Shown here piece after piece: positions 8,933 to 17,900 of a stretch of 64,000 nt of DNA (position 1 is the first letter of the stretch; every line of letters begins with the position of its first letter). Origin of the DNA: an archaeon (lineage in GTDB: Archaea > Thermoplasmatota > Thermoplasmata > Methanomassiliicoccales > Methanomethylophilaceae); contig JAKSHS010000001.1 in the NCBI GenBank assembly GCA_024399275.1, positions 1 through 64,000 on the forward strand, written 5' to 3'. Below the pieces are notes generated by a model that saw only the letters and a program-made list of their open reading frames with translations, was not told where the DNA came from and searched no databases. Made by a program: the position numbers and the translations under genes.

Positions 8933-9433
8933 ATGATTAGAATCAAGGTCGTTAATGAACCGTCTGAGCTTGTCCCAATGTTAAGATCGGTCGACACAGC
9001 TGTGAAAAGAGACGTATTAAAGGAAGTGACCTTGGAATGGAAGACGGCGGACGAGATTGAAAAAAAATATGGTCCTGAAGGAAGGGATGCAATCTTGTTC
9101 TTCGAAAAGATAAAACTAGTGGAGAGCCGCTGGACAGCATCCGGAGAAAATTACCCCGAAAAATCCTTTCATACTTACTACACTTCCTTCCAAATTAATG
9201 CCCAATGGCCAGTATATGAAATAAGTGACGTTCTTGCAGCGGCGATGATGAGCGAAGAAGAGTACGTCAACATTGAAAAACAGATACTAGAAAAAGTAGG
9301 AAGCGCCGGTAGATTTTCAGGAGACGTTGCTGAGGAACTAGGGTTAACGTCAACAATGTTAAAAAGTCTTGTCCGTAGATCTGTTAAAATGGACTTTCGC
9401 GGTCATAGGATCGAGATTCGGTGTGATGAATAG
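8933..9433 (+). CDS. ArsR-family HTH transcriptional regulator
   Basis: A 166-residue protein resembling the archaeal ArsR-type regulators whose sequence begins VNEPSELVPMLRSVD and continues with a winged HTH (about residues 20-70, containing EWKTADEIEKKYG). A middle region with HTYYTSFQINAQWP is typical of this methanogen family. The C-terminal part (about 115-160) looks like a second helix-rich segment with SGDVAEELGLTS. No cysteine metal-sensing motif is evident, and the ligand is unknown. It stands alone between tRNA genes and an HD-domain gene. ATG start; TAG stop, followed shortly by another in-frame stop. Confidence 0.8.
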   Translation: MIRIKVVNEPSELVPMLRSVDTAVKRDVLKEVTLEWKTADEIEKKYGPEGRDAILFFEKIKLVESRWTASGENYPEKSFHTYYTSFQINAQWPVYEISDVLAAAMMSEEEYVNIEKQILEKVGSAGRFSGDVAEELGLTSTMLKSLVRRSVKMDFRGHRIEIRCDE

Positions 9434-9581
9434 GCTGTCGATATTCAATAATCAGAGTCATCTTTCCTAACGCCGCCAGACTAAGTCTACTGTAATTATC
9501 ATTCGTCTTTAGAGCAGTCAAATCCCTGAGTGCCACTTTAGCAAGAGTAAATAGTACATTCAAAAGAATCTGGTGAGCCAA

Positions 9582-10169
9582 TTGTCAATATATCCAAGTG
9601 AATCCGATTGTATTAGCATTTTAAGAAATGCAGGATGTAAAAAGAGAATCATTGTTCACTGTTGTATCGTCAAGACTGTAGCAGAACAATTTATGAAGAA
9701 TATAGATTGTGATAGAGATGCTGTTATTGCGGGAGCAATGCTTCACGACCTTGGACGGGCCAGAGACCACTCCATTTTTCATGCAGCGATAGGTGCTGAT
9801 ATGGCAACAGGCCTTGGTCTTCCCAACAATATTGTAGACATAATCAGAAAGCATACTGGGGCCGGTTTAGATCTACAGGATGTTATAGATATGGGCCTTC
9901 CTCCAGGAGACTACATGCCTTCAACTATAGAGGAAAAGATTGTCGCTCATTCAGACAATATGGTTAGTGACAATCTAATTGTGCCTCACACACATTCTGT
10001 AAATAAATTAATGAAAAAAGGCCTCATTCGCGGAGCATTAAGAATCCAAAATCTTCATTTAGAACTTTCCAAAATATATGGAGCAGATTTGGATATCATT
10101 GTTAATGTTCTAGGTGAACATCCAGTTATTACTGGCCCCTGCGGACACATCATCAATCAATCTTTATAA
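9582..10169 (+). CDS. HD-domain phosphohydrolase-like protein (archaeal TIGR00295-like)
   Basis: Small archaeal HD-superfamily protein of 195 residues. The metal-binding signature is present: HCCIVKTVA (His), AMLHDLGRARDH (the HD pair) and RKHTGAG, with a later AHSDN. Substrates of this group are not established; nucleotide phosphohydrolase activity is typical of the superfamily. Two starts are possible: GTG at 9573, or TTG at 9582. I chose TTG because a GGTGA ribosome site ends 5 nt before it, the same arrangement as rpoH and rps3 in this window. It precedes thioredoxin by about 70 bp but has its own promoter context. Confidence 0.82.
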   Translation: MSIYPSESDCISILRNAGCKKRIIVHCCIVKTVAEQFMKNIDCDRDAVIAGAMLHDLGRARDHSIFHAAIGADMATGLGLPNNIVDIIRKHTGAGLDLQDVIDMGLPPGDYMPSTIEEKIVAHSDNMVSDNLIVPHTHSVNKLMKKGLIRGALRIQNLHLELSKIYGADLDIIVNVLGEHPVITGPCGHIINQSL

Positions 10170-10180
10170 CACCCCTAATC

Positions 10181-10190
10181 TTTATACTAT
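10181..10190 (+). promoter_or_regulatory. TATA box for thioredoxin
   Basis: TTTATACTAT, about 50 bp upstream of the ATG at 10238. The predicted start near 10210 leaves a short leader containing GGAGGTTG (10228-10235) as ribosome binding site. Confidence 0.5.
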
Positions 10191-10237
10191 AGCAGGATCC
10201 TTACACACAGAGGACAACTCAAACGCGGAGGTTGAGT

Positions 10238-10570
10238 ATGACAGTAGATCTCACCGAACACACATTTGATTCATTTGTTAACAACAATAACTGCGTAATC
10301 GTTGATTGTTGGGCTCCCTGGTGTGGCCCATGCAGAAGAATGGGGCCAATAATTGAAGAAATATCAAAAGATCTCCATGAGAAAGTCGCGGTTGGGAAGC
10401 TAAATACAGACGAAGCCCCAGGTATTGCTGCAAGATTTCAAATCAATGCAATTCCCACGCTTTTAGTATTTAAAGACAAGTTATTAGTGGGGTCTCTAAT
10501 AGGGTTACGATCAAAACAAGACATTATTGACTATTTGACATCAAATGACATTATACAAGGACGTAGGTGA
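10238..10570 (+). CDS. trxA: Thioredoxin
   Basis: Cytosolic dithiol-disulfide oxidoreductase of 110 residues. WAPWCGPCRRM contains the WCGPC active site at about residues 28-33, and the cis-proline segment NAIPTLLVFK follows, both diagnostic of thioredoxin. The ATG at 10238 is chosen over an in-frame TTG at 10232 because GGAGGTTG lies just upstream. A likely electron donor, a thioredoxin-reductase-like flavoprotein, is encoded 245 bp downstream with its own promoter. The spacer (10571-10814) shows no gene. Confidence 0.96.
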   Translation: MTVDLTEHTFDSFVNNNNCVIVDCWAPWCGPCRRMGPIIEEISKDLHEKVAVGKLNTDEAPGIAARFQINAIPTLLVFKDKLLVGSLIGLRSKQDIIDYLTSNDIIQGRR

Positions 10571-10814
10571 AATGTCTGTCTTTGTTGGACTACAATGTGG
10601 AATGTACTCTCCTACTCAGGAAGATCGTCGGTAGCATAGGAATTCCCAGGGTAAACCTACTAAAAGGCTTGGCATGTTAACTAAGAACAAAGATTTCGGA
10701 ATTGATCTATTCCTAATCCCAATTTTTAGAAATGGAAAACACACCAATGTCTTTTGTAGGCTTCAATCCATCTTTCACCCCAGAAAGTCGAGTATATTAT
10801 TTTGAAGTGTTAAA

Positions 10815-11720
10815 ATGTCACAAACTGACATTGCAATAATCGGTGCGGGACCATCCGGTATACAAGCTTCCATATACGTTGCAAGAAGAACGATCGATGT
10901 AACAGTAGTGGGAAAGCCATCGGACAGTGCAGTACATGATACAAATGTAGAAAATTATTTTGGATTTTTTGGAAAAATTAAAGGAAGTGACATACTCAAT
11001 GCGAGCATAAGGCAAGCTACATCATTTGGAGTGAAATTTATTAGAAGTAATGTCGTATCATGCAGACACGACCAAAATATTTTCAAACTCGTTACAGAGG
11101 ACGACGTCATCATAGAATCTAAAGCAATAATCATTGCCTCCGGTATTTCCAGAAAAAAGTTAGACGTCCCAGGTGAAAAACGATTCTTCGGAAAAGGTGT
11201 TAGCTACTGCGCATCTTGTGATTGTAACTTCTACAAAGGAAAAACCGTAGCCATAGTCGGAAACGACACCGAATCCTCCATGTCTGCCGAACTCATGACA
11301 CACTACGCACGAAAGGTATATTGGATTGCCAATAACATTAAAGCATCACGAGTTGCAATCGACAAAGCTGTCAATTCTGGCGTTACTATAGTAGACGGCA
11401 AAGTAAAATCAATAGAAGGTGACCAAAAAGTCAACTCCATAAACATTTCAAATGGGGACGCAATACCTATCGATGGTGTTTTTATCGAACTTGGTGCCAA
11501 ATCTGCAGCCGATATTGCAATGGAAGTTGGTGTCATGCCAAAAATCGATGACACTATTGGGGTTGACCAAAACTGTTTTACGGGTGTTAAAGGGGTCTTC
11601 GCATGTGGCGACGTGACAGGAAAGCCATGGCAAGTCGCGAAAGCAGTAGGACAAGGTGCAGTGGCGGGAATAGCAGCATCTGACTTTATCAAAGGCATAC
11701 ATATCAATAATCGACCATGA
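10815..11720 (+). CDS. trxB: Thioredoxin reductase-like FAD/NAD(P)-disulfide oxidoreductase
   Basis: Low-molecular-weight thioredoxin-reductase family flavoprotein, 301 residues. N-terminal IIGAGPSGIQASIY binds FAD, VSYCASCDCNF contains the redox CxxC (CASC), AIVGNDTES is the second dinucleotide motif and VFACGDVTGKPWQ is the family's C-terminal FAD signature. The second nucleotide motif is GND rather than the classical GGG/GGD, so the electron donor may not be NADPH; some archaeal members use F420H2. An AGTATATTAT box (10791-10800) lies close upstream, consistent with leaderless transcription. It probably reduces the thioredoxin encoded just before it. Confidence 0.88.
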   Translation: MSQTDIAIIGAGPSGIQASIYVARRTIDVTVVGKPSDSAVHDTNVENYFGFFGKIKGSDILNASIRQATSFGVKFIRSNVVSCRHDQNIFKLVTEDDVIIESKAIIIASGISRKKLDVPGEKRFFGKGVSYCASCDCNFYKGKTVAIVGNDTESSMSAELMTHYARKVYWIANNIKASRVAIDKAVNSGVTIVDGKVKSIEGDQKVNSINISNGDAIPIDGVFIELGAKSAADIAMEVGVMPKIDDTIGVDQNCFTGVKGVFACGDVTGKPWQVAKAVGQGAVAGIAASDFIKGIHINNRP

Positions 11721-11965
11721 GGTAAAAATAGACCACATCAGAGTAATGTCTTAACGAGCTTAATACGGTCTCAATTATGCTCGTGTGCAGCCTCAAAACC
11801 AGACACTAATCTCAATCCCACTCACTCATATCACCTGTAAGAATCCTGTACACTATACAACACTCAATTTTATAAACACGCAGACCAAGAGTAATGTATG
11901 GGAGCTTCCTCCAAGGAATTAAAATATGACTTTTATTCTCTCGCCCCTATTGTAAGGCGGATTGT

Positions 11966-12436
11966 ATGTTTAAACTTCAAGTTGTCAACAATGTACCTCT
12001 CACTTCCATCAACGACATAAACATTGTAGCAGAAACGTTTCTCGTACAGATTGGATACATCTCAAGCAGAGACAATCCAAGAATACCAACCATCAATATA
12101 AGAAACAGCATTCCATACCGCCTTTTTATGGATTATCTGATAAGCAATCCATCTAAAGCGTGGTCAATAGAAGAACTTTCAACACTCCTTAAAACGTCGA
12201 AACCAACCATTTACAGATACATTGATAAATTAAAAATGCTCGATCTCCTAGAGGTTGTGGACGTTAAATATAAAGAACAGCTCCGCAAAGGATACCGAAT
12301 AAGATTTGGAGATTTAACCAAAGCATGGAAATTCACAGTTGAAAATGTTAACATGGCCATTGAAAATTATGGAAAAACAGTGGAGCACTTTCAGCTATTA
12401 ATAAACAAGCGCAGGGAAGGGTTAGATGATAACTGA
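11966..12436 (+). CDS. HTH-domain protein (putative transcriptional regulator) of an Elp3 cluster
   Basis: A 156-residue protein with a winged-helix segment at about residues 60-100 (WSIEELSTLLKTSKPTIYRYIDKL is a recognisable helix-turn-helix). The N-terminal 45 residues are strand-rich and the C-terminal part is helical. I do not recognise a specific family. The following Sm-like gene overlaps its last codons by 11 bp, and that gene overlaps elp3, so the three are translationally coupled. A role with Elp3 (tRNA wobble modification) is inferred from this arrangement alone; HTH folds also bind RNA. Start ATG with AAGGCGG upstream. Confidence 0.72.
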   Translation: MFKLQVVNNVPLTSINDINIVAETFLVQIGYISSRDNPRIPTINIRNSIPYRLFMDYLISNPSKAWSIEELSTLLKTSKPTIYRYIDKLKMLDLLEVVDVKYKEQLRKGYRIRFGDLTKAWKFTVENVNMAIENYGKTVEHFQLLINKRREGLDDN

Positions 12437-12674
12437 AGAATTTATGTTAAACATTAATGGAAGATATCTTATAAGAGTTGCCGAGGAAGATGATACAATC
12501 GGTGTGTTTAAGGGATACTCAGCACTCGGTAGTGATACAGCTATAGTCATAGAAATGGACGGCGGTAGAATTAGGCTTATCCCAGTTGCTCAAGTCATCT
12601 ACATAGATGTTCTTAGTTCAGGAGAATTTGAGATTAAGGATTCTGATAAAAACAGAGGCCTATACTACGGATGA
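12426..12674 (+). CDS. Small Sm-like (LSm fold) protein candidate next to Elp3
   Basis: 82 residues. The stretch from about residue 9 to 62 reads like an Sm fold: a basic strand (GRYLIRVAEEDDTIGVFKG) ending in a GxxKGY-type turn, then AIVIEMDGGRIRLIPV and the terminal VAQVIYIDVL, which resembles the Sm2 (RG..V..I) strand. Sm proteins bind RNA as rings. The match is by eye and the Sm1 signature is imperfect. It overlaps both neighbours (11 bp with the HTH gene, 4 bp ATGA with elp3), which points to coordinated production with the tRNA-modifying Elp3. Function is not established. Confidence 0.6.
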   Translation: MITEEFMLNINGRYLIRVAEEDDTIGVFKGYSALGSDTAIVIEMDGGRIRLIPVAQVIYIDVLSSGEFEIKDSDKNRGLYYG

Positions 12675-14215
12675 CTCCCAAATTTGAAAAGTTCAGCAGA
12701 CGTCTTATTGAGATGATAATAAACGGCGAAGTTAAAAATAGACGTCAGTTTCAAAGTAGTAAGATCAGGTTATGCAGGGAATTTGACCTCAACATAGTTC
12801 CTCCAAACTCCGCAATATTGCAATATACAAAACTCGATGAGAAAAAGAAAGTTATTCCGTATCTCTTAAAGAAACCAGTACGGACTATGAGTGGCGTAGC
12901 GGTTATCGCAGTGATGACCTCCCCTTACCCATGTCCACATGGAAAATGTACCTACTGCCCTGGGGGGGTAGACAACAATTCGCCACAATCCTACACTGGA
13001 AAAGAACCTGCCGCCAGACGAGCCAATCGAAACAACTTCGACCCTTACAAACAAGTCTCTGAGAGAATACTTCAACTGGAAGCTATCGGGCACGTCACCG
13101 ACAAGATAGACCTAATCGTCATGGGAGGAACGTTTACCTCTCGCGAGGAAGAATATCAGACATGGTTTATTAAAAGATGCTTTGATGCCTTAAATGGTCA
13201 TGATGCATCAGATATTGCTACTGCACATAAATGGAACGAAAGCGCAAAACATAGATGTGTGGGTCTCACCATAGAAACAAGACCAGATATATTCAACGAC
13301 ACTCAAATAGAAAAAGCATTAAAATTAGGCGCAACTAGAGTAGAGTTTGGTGTACAAATACTTGATGATGAAATATTAAGGCTTGTTAGACGTGGACATG
13401 GAATTAAAGAAGTCATAGAAGGAACAAAAAGATGTAAGGACCATGGATTGGGAGTATGCTATCATCTCATGCCTGGGCTTCCAAGATCATCACCTAAACA
13501 TGATCTCGAATGTTTTAAAAAGGTATTCGATAGCGATAGTTTCAGGCCAGATATGCTAAAATTTTACACAACTTTAGTTGTAGCAGGAACAGAGCTATAC
13601 AAAATGTGGAGTGTTGGAGAATACACACCGTACAATGTCGAGGATGCTGTTACCCTACTTGCGGATATGAAGGCCCTAGTGCCGGATTATGTTCGCATAC
13701 AGAGGGTACAACGCGATATTCCCGCTCCCCAGATCGTGGCAGGTATTCTTAAAAGCAATATACGCCAACTTATTCAAAAGAAACTACAAGAAACTGGAAG
13801 AAAATGTCGATGTATTAGATGTAGGGAAGTCGGTCATAACAGTGGCTTGCCAGATAGTTTAGATTTCATAAAAATGCACGATTTAGTATACAATGCATCT
13901 GAGAAAGAAGAACATTTCATCAATATTTCATGCTCTGATAAATTAATCGGATACTTGCGCCTAAGGCTAGACTCCCAAATATGGTCAACAGTTAGAGAAT
14001 TGAAAGTTTTCGGAAAGTCAGCAGAAATTGGAAGTTACGGAGAAAATTGGCAGCATCAAGGTTTTGGTAAAAAACTCGTCGCTGAAGCAGAAAGAATAAC
14101 CCTGACTAGTGGAAGATCAAAAATTAGAGTAACAAGCGGAGTCGGTGCCAGGGGGTACTATAAGGCACTCGGATACTTCCTTGAAGGAGTATATATGGTT
14201 AAAAATATACAGTAA
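12671..14215 (+). CDS. elp3: tRNA uridine(34) 5-carboxymethyl-forming Elp3 enzyme (radical SAM/GNAT)
   Basis: Archaeal Elp3 forms the carboxymethyl group at C5 of wobble uridine in tRNA using acetyl-CoA and radical SAM chemistry. The 514-residue protein has the N-terminal tRNA-binding part, the radical SAM cysteines C88-X4-C93-X2-C96 within CPHGKCTYCPGG, the conserved ETRPD segment, a zinc-type Cys cluster (CRCIRCREVG), and a C-terminal GNAT acetyltransferase domain (about 390-514, with QHQGFGKKLVAEAE as the acetyl-CoA motif). The start ATG overlaps the stop of the Sm-like gene. Identity is secure. Confidence 0.96.
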   Translation: MTPKFEKFSRRLIEMIINGEVKNRRQFQSSKIRLCREFDLNIVPPNSAILQYTKLDEKKKVIPYLLKKPVRTMSGVAVIAVMTSPYPCPHGKCTYCPGGVDNNSPQSYTGKEPAARRANRNNFDPYKQVSERILQLEAIGHVTDKIDLIVMGGTFTSREEEYQTWFIKRCFDALNGHDASDIATAHKWNESAKHRCVGLTIETRPDIFNDTQIEKALKLGATRVEFGVQILDDEILRLVRRGHGIKEVIEGTKRCKDHGLGVCYHLMPGLPRSSPKHDLECFKKVFDSDSFRPDMLKFYTTLVVAGTELYKMWSVGEYTPYNVEDAVTLLADMKALVPDYVRIQRVQRDIPAPQIVAGILKSNIRQLIQKKLQETGRKCRCIRCREVGHNSGLPDSLDFIKMHDLVYNASEKEEHFINISCSDKLIGYLRLRLDSQIWSTVRELKVFGKSAEIGSYGENWQHQGFGKKLVAEAERITLTSGRSKIRVTSGVGARGYYKALGYFLEGVYMVKNIQ

Positions 14216-14387
14216 CAACGTCCGTCAAATCCTAAATGTGCCCGGAACTAAATCATCCTAATCGGAGCCATAAAATATTGGAATGTGGTAGCCACGGACC
14301 ACAGATCATCCCTCCACCACTAAAGAACATGGCATTTAACTGCCCGCAGTAGTCAGATCTAAACTCACAGTCGCCACACGTGACAAG

Positions 14388-14401
14388 TATTAAATATAAA
14401 T
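14388..14401 (+). promoter_or_regulatory. TATA box for the tRNA-Lys/RNA polymerase operon
   Basis: TATTAAATATAAAT lies about 45 bp before the tRNA-Lys 5' end, predicting a start near 14420 and a short 5' leader. I see no other TATA-like element between the tRNA and rpoH, so the tRNA and the polymerase genes may share this promoter. Confidence 0.45.
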
Positions 14402-14438
14402 GGCTTCTCCGGGGCCTTAAAAGCTTTAAGCTATCCGA

Positions 14439-14512
14439 GGGCCTGTAGCTCAGCTAGGTAGAGCATCTGACTTTTAATCAGGTGGTCAAGGGTTCGAATC
14501 CCTTCAGGCCCG
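14439..14512 (+). tRNA. tRNA-Lys (UUU)
   Basis: Acceptor GGGCCUG/CAGGCCC, D stem GCUC/GAGC, anticodon stem UCUGA/UCAGG around CUUUUAA (anticodon UUU at 14473-14475), T stem AAGGG/CCCUU with loop UUCGAAU; discriminator G, no encoded CCA. It lies 118 bp upstream of rpoH on the same strand with no clear promoter between them. Confidence 0.97.
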
Positions 14513-14629
14513 CTGGTGGTCTTCATGAGCGATCAGGATGAAAGATCAAGTATGAGGAGACGGAACGTCTGACACTTTTTCAATCGGTTGCCCACTGACC
14601 GGTAGTGGGAAAGAGTAGGGGTGAACAAT
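14513..14629 (+). promoter_or_regulatory. Structured leader between tRNA-Lys and rpoH
   Basis: Two clear stem-loops: AGACG-GAA-CGTCT (14558-14570), followed after 5 nt by TTTTT, and CCCACT-GACCGGT-AGTGGG (14591-14609). The second ends 9 nt before the GGTGA ribosome site of rpoH (14621-14625). The first resembles a terminator or attenuator. Function is inferred only from the structures and position. Confidence 0.5.
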
Positions 14630-14899
14630 TTGGTAGCAGAAGAAATTTCGTACAATATCCTTGAACATGAGCTCGTACCTGCGCATGTATTATTGTCCGA
14701 AGAAGACGCAGAGAAAATGCTCACAAAGAAAAAAATACTCGCAGAGAACCTTCCAAAAATCAAGAGAAGCGACGCGGCTGTCAAAATTCTAGAAAACGTT
14801 ATCGGTGAGCCAATAAAAACCGGAAGAATTATAAAAATTACGAGAAAAAGTGCCACAGCAGAGGAATTCGTTGCTTATCGACTTGTTACAGAGAAGTGA
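14630..14899 (+). CDS. rpoH: DNA-directed RNA polymerase subunit H (Rpb5 C-terminal homologue)
   Basis: Small RNA polymerase subunit of 89 residues, homologous to the C-terminal domain of eukaryotic Rpb5. HELVPAHVLLSEEDAEKML is the family's signature start, and RIIKITRKSATAEEFVAYRLV its end. It is the first protein gene of the classical rpoH-B-A'-A''-rpl30e-nusA operon. I chose the TTG at 14630, which lies 5 nt after a GGTGA ribosome site; the in-frame GTG at 14621 would overlap that site. It ends where rpoB begins. Confidence 0.95.
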   Translation: MVAEEISYNILEHELVPAHVLLSEEDAEKMLTKKKILAENLPKIKRSDAAVKILENVIGEPIKTGRIIKITRKSATAEEFVAYRLVTEK

Positions 14900-14904
14900 T
14901 TTTC

Positions 14905-17900
14905 ATGAGGGATCTGGTCAAACTATACTTCGAAGACCGAAGCATCGTCAATCACCACATAGCATCATTCAATAATTTTCTTGCTACGGATGATAACGTC
15001 AATAGCAGAATGCAAAAAGTAATTGACGAAATGCGTGTGCCAGCTGATGATGCGGAACCTGGGGTTATTAAGCTTGAAGTCGACAGAGAGCGTTATTCAA
15101 ACAAGGAAGTCACTATTCGTTTTGGGAGAAAAAGGGATTCTGACGGAAATATCGTTGATAAGAATCCAACCATACACATAGGAAAACCTGCGGTTATAGA
15201 AGTCAACGGATGCCGCCACAGTATAACGCCGATGGAAGCTAGACTTAGAAATCTTAACTATTGCGCACCCGTTTACGTTGATTTTGTTATATCAAAGGGC
15301 TCGGAAGGGCTTCAAAAACAAACGGCTCTTGTTGGATGGTTCCCAATCATGGTCAGATCCGCACTCTGCGCTCTTAACAAAAACGTTATGGAAGAGGAAG
15401 TCAACCACAATCTCACAGACGCAGAGTATAGACAGAGACTCATCGATTCCAAAGAAGATCCAAAAGACCCCGGCGGCTACTTTATCATAGGAGGCACAGA
15501 AAGAGTTCTAATCACACTCGAAGATCTCGCGCCTAACAGAGTACTCGTTGAACGTTCTGAAAGATATGGTGCACAGGTCGAAGTTGCAAAAGTTTTCTCT
15601 CAAAAAGACGGCTTCAGAGCTCTCACATTTGTTGAAAAGAAAGATGGGCTGATAATGGTTACTGTTCCCGCGGCCCCCACCTCTATTCCAATTGTCGCGT
15701 TAATGAAAGCCCTGGGTATGGAACAGGACAAAGATGTTTTCGAAGCCATTGCTGGAAATAATGACAGTATGGCAAGCATTGTCTATGCCAATATAGAAAA
15801 CAGCATGGACGGAACAGCATACCCGCCAAGTGGGTTCCATACCACTTGTGATGCTATCAATTTTCTAGAAAGAAATTTCGCATCCGGACAGGCTAAAGAA
15901 TACAGAGTAAAAAAGGTAGAGAGCATATTAGATCACTCACTTTTACCGCACCTAGGCAATACAATAAACGATCGTATGAAAAAGGCAATCTTTCTTGGTC
16001 GCATCGCACACTCAGTTCTTGAATTGGCCCTTGGCATCAGAAAAGAGGACGATAAAGATCACTATGCCAACAAAAGGCTCAGACTCTCTGGAGATCTTAT
16101 GGAAGACCTTTTCAGAACAAGTTTCAGCAGCCTAATGAAAGATCTCAAATATCAGCTTGAAAAGAGTACAAACAGAAAAAAGGACATCATCATCGAGCAT
16201 GCTATTCGTAGAGATTTATTTACAAACAAAATAGTCCATGCCCTTGCAACCGGTAATTGGGTTGGAGGTCGTGGAGGAGTATCACAACTTCTAGACAGAA
16301 CATCGTACATGTCTACAACATCTCACCTTAGAAGAGTTGCATCATCGCTAACGAGAAGCCAACCCCATTTCGAAGCTCGAGATCTTCACCCCACACAGTG
16401 GGGAAGGCTTTGTCCTTCAGAAACACCTGAAGGACAAAATTGCGGTCTCGTAAAAAATACAGCACTAATTATAGACGTTACGGAGGGAATTTCAGAAGAA
16501 GAGCTCAATTGGCATCTCAAAAACGAAATGGGCATAAGAGACATCTCAAAGAAAATGTCATCTCCTAACACAACGCGCATCCTTGTTAATGGAGACCTTA
16601 TCGGCTATACTGAAGACGCAGAATCATTTGTCAACAGCATCCGAGAAGACAGAAGAAGCAACCTCATTTCTGATCAGATAAATGTTCGATACGACAGGGA
16701 GATGAAAGAAGTCATCATCAATTGTGATGATGGACGTCTCAGAAGACCTTTGATAGTTGTCAGGGATGGCAAAGTCACATTGACTAGGAAAGATCTCGAG
16801 GACATCCGAGATTCAAAGATTAAATGGGATGATTTGTTCCGCAAGGGTATAGTTGAATGGATTGACGCTGAAGAAGAAGAAGACGCTTTCATTGTCGTAG
16901 AACCTTTTACAACTCCTGAAAGATGTCCCATCTGCAGAGTACCGTTATCAACCACAGATATAGAATGGATGAACCCCGGGGAGGATGGAGACGCAATTCT
17001 TAAATGCAAGACATGTTGCGAAACTTTTGCTGTTGAATCTTTTGTGACAAAAGAACATACACATGTAGAAATTGACCCGATGATCATCCTTGGAGTGGCA
17101 GCAGGACTTGTTCCATATCCAGAGCATAACTCATCACCCCGTGTAACATTGGGTGCCGCGATGGCCAAACAAGCGTTAGGTGTCCCGGCAGCAAATTATC
17201 GCGTAAGGCCAGATACACGCGGTCACCTTCTCCATTATCCTCAGATCCCCATGGTTCAGACTGAGACCATGAAATTCACCGGATACAACGACCGGCCAGC
17301 AGGACAAAACTTCTGCATTGCTGTCCTTTCTTACCACGGTTACAACATAGAAGATGCATTGGTCATGAATAAAAGTTCAGTACAAAGAGGGCTTGGCCGC
17401 TCTACTTTTATGAGAACATACCGTGCAGAAGAGCGCCATTATCCCAATGGAGTCAGCGACAGATTCTGCATTCCATCATGCGATGTATTCGGTGCACGTG
17501 CCGATGATAGCTATAACAGTCTCGATGAAGACGGATTCATACAGCCAGAGTTCAAGGTTAACGGTGGAGATGTTCTCGTTGGAAAAATTTCACCACCAAG
17601 ATCTCCTGGAGAAGGTCTAGGATTTATGGACGAGAAAAAATGGGATGAAACCTCAGAAACAGTCAAACATGGAGAAAGTGGATTCGTTGACTCTGTCATG
17701 ATCACAGAGGACATCGAAGGATCACGGCTCGTAAAAGTCAAAGTAAGAGAACAAAGGGTACCTGAACTTGGAGACAAATTTTGTTCAAGACACGGTCAAA
17801 AAGGAGTTATCGGGCGACTCGTTGATCAATGCGATATGCCCTTCACTTCTGACGGAATTACACCTGACCTTATCGTCAACCCTCACGGCATCCCATCCCG

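Noticed and set aside
14224-14380. Minus-strand frame with a zinc-knuckle look (CGDCEFRSDYC)
   Set aside because: There is no ATG, GTG or TTG start in that frame before the cysteines, and the TATA-like DNA upstream predicts a start inside the frame. Probably chance.
14535-14597. Possible C/D-box sRNA between tRNA-Lys and rpoH (AGGATGA and CTGA)
   Set aside because: Spacing between the boxes is too short or too long for a double-guide sRNA, and no C'/D' pair fits.
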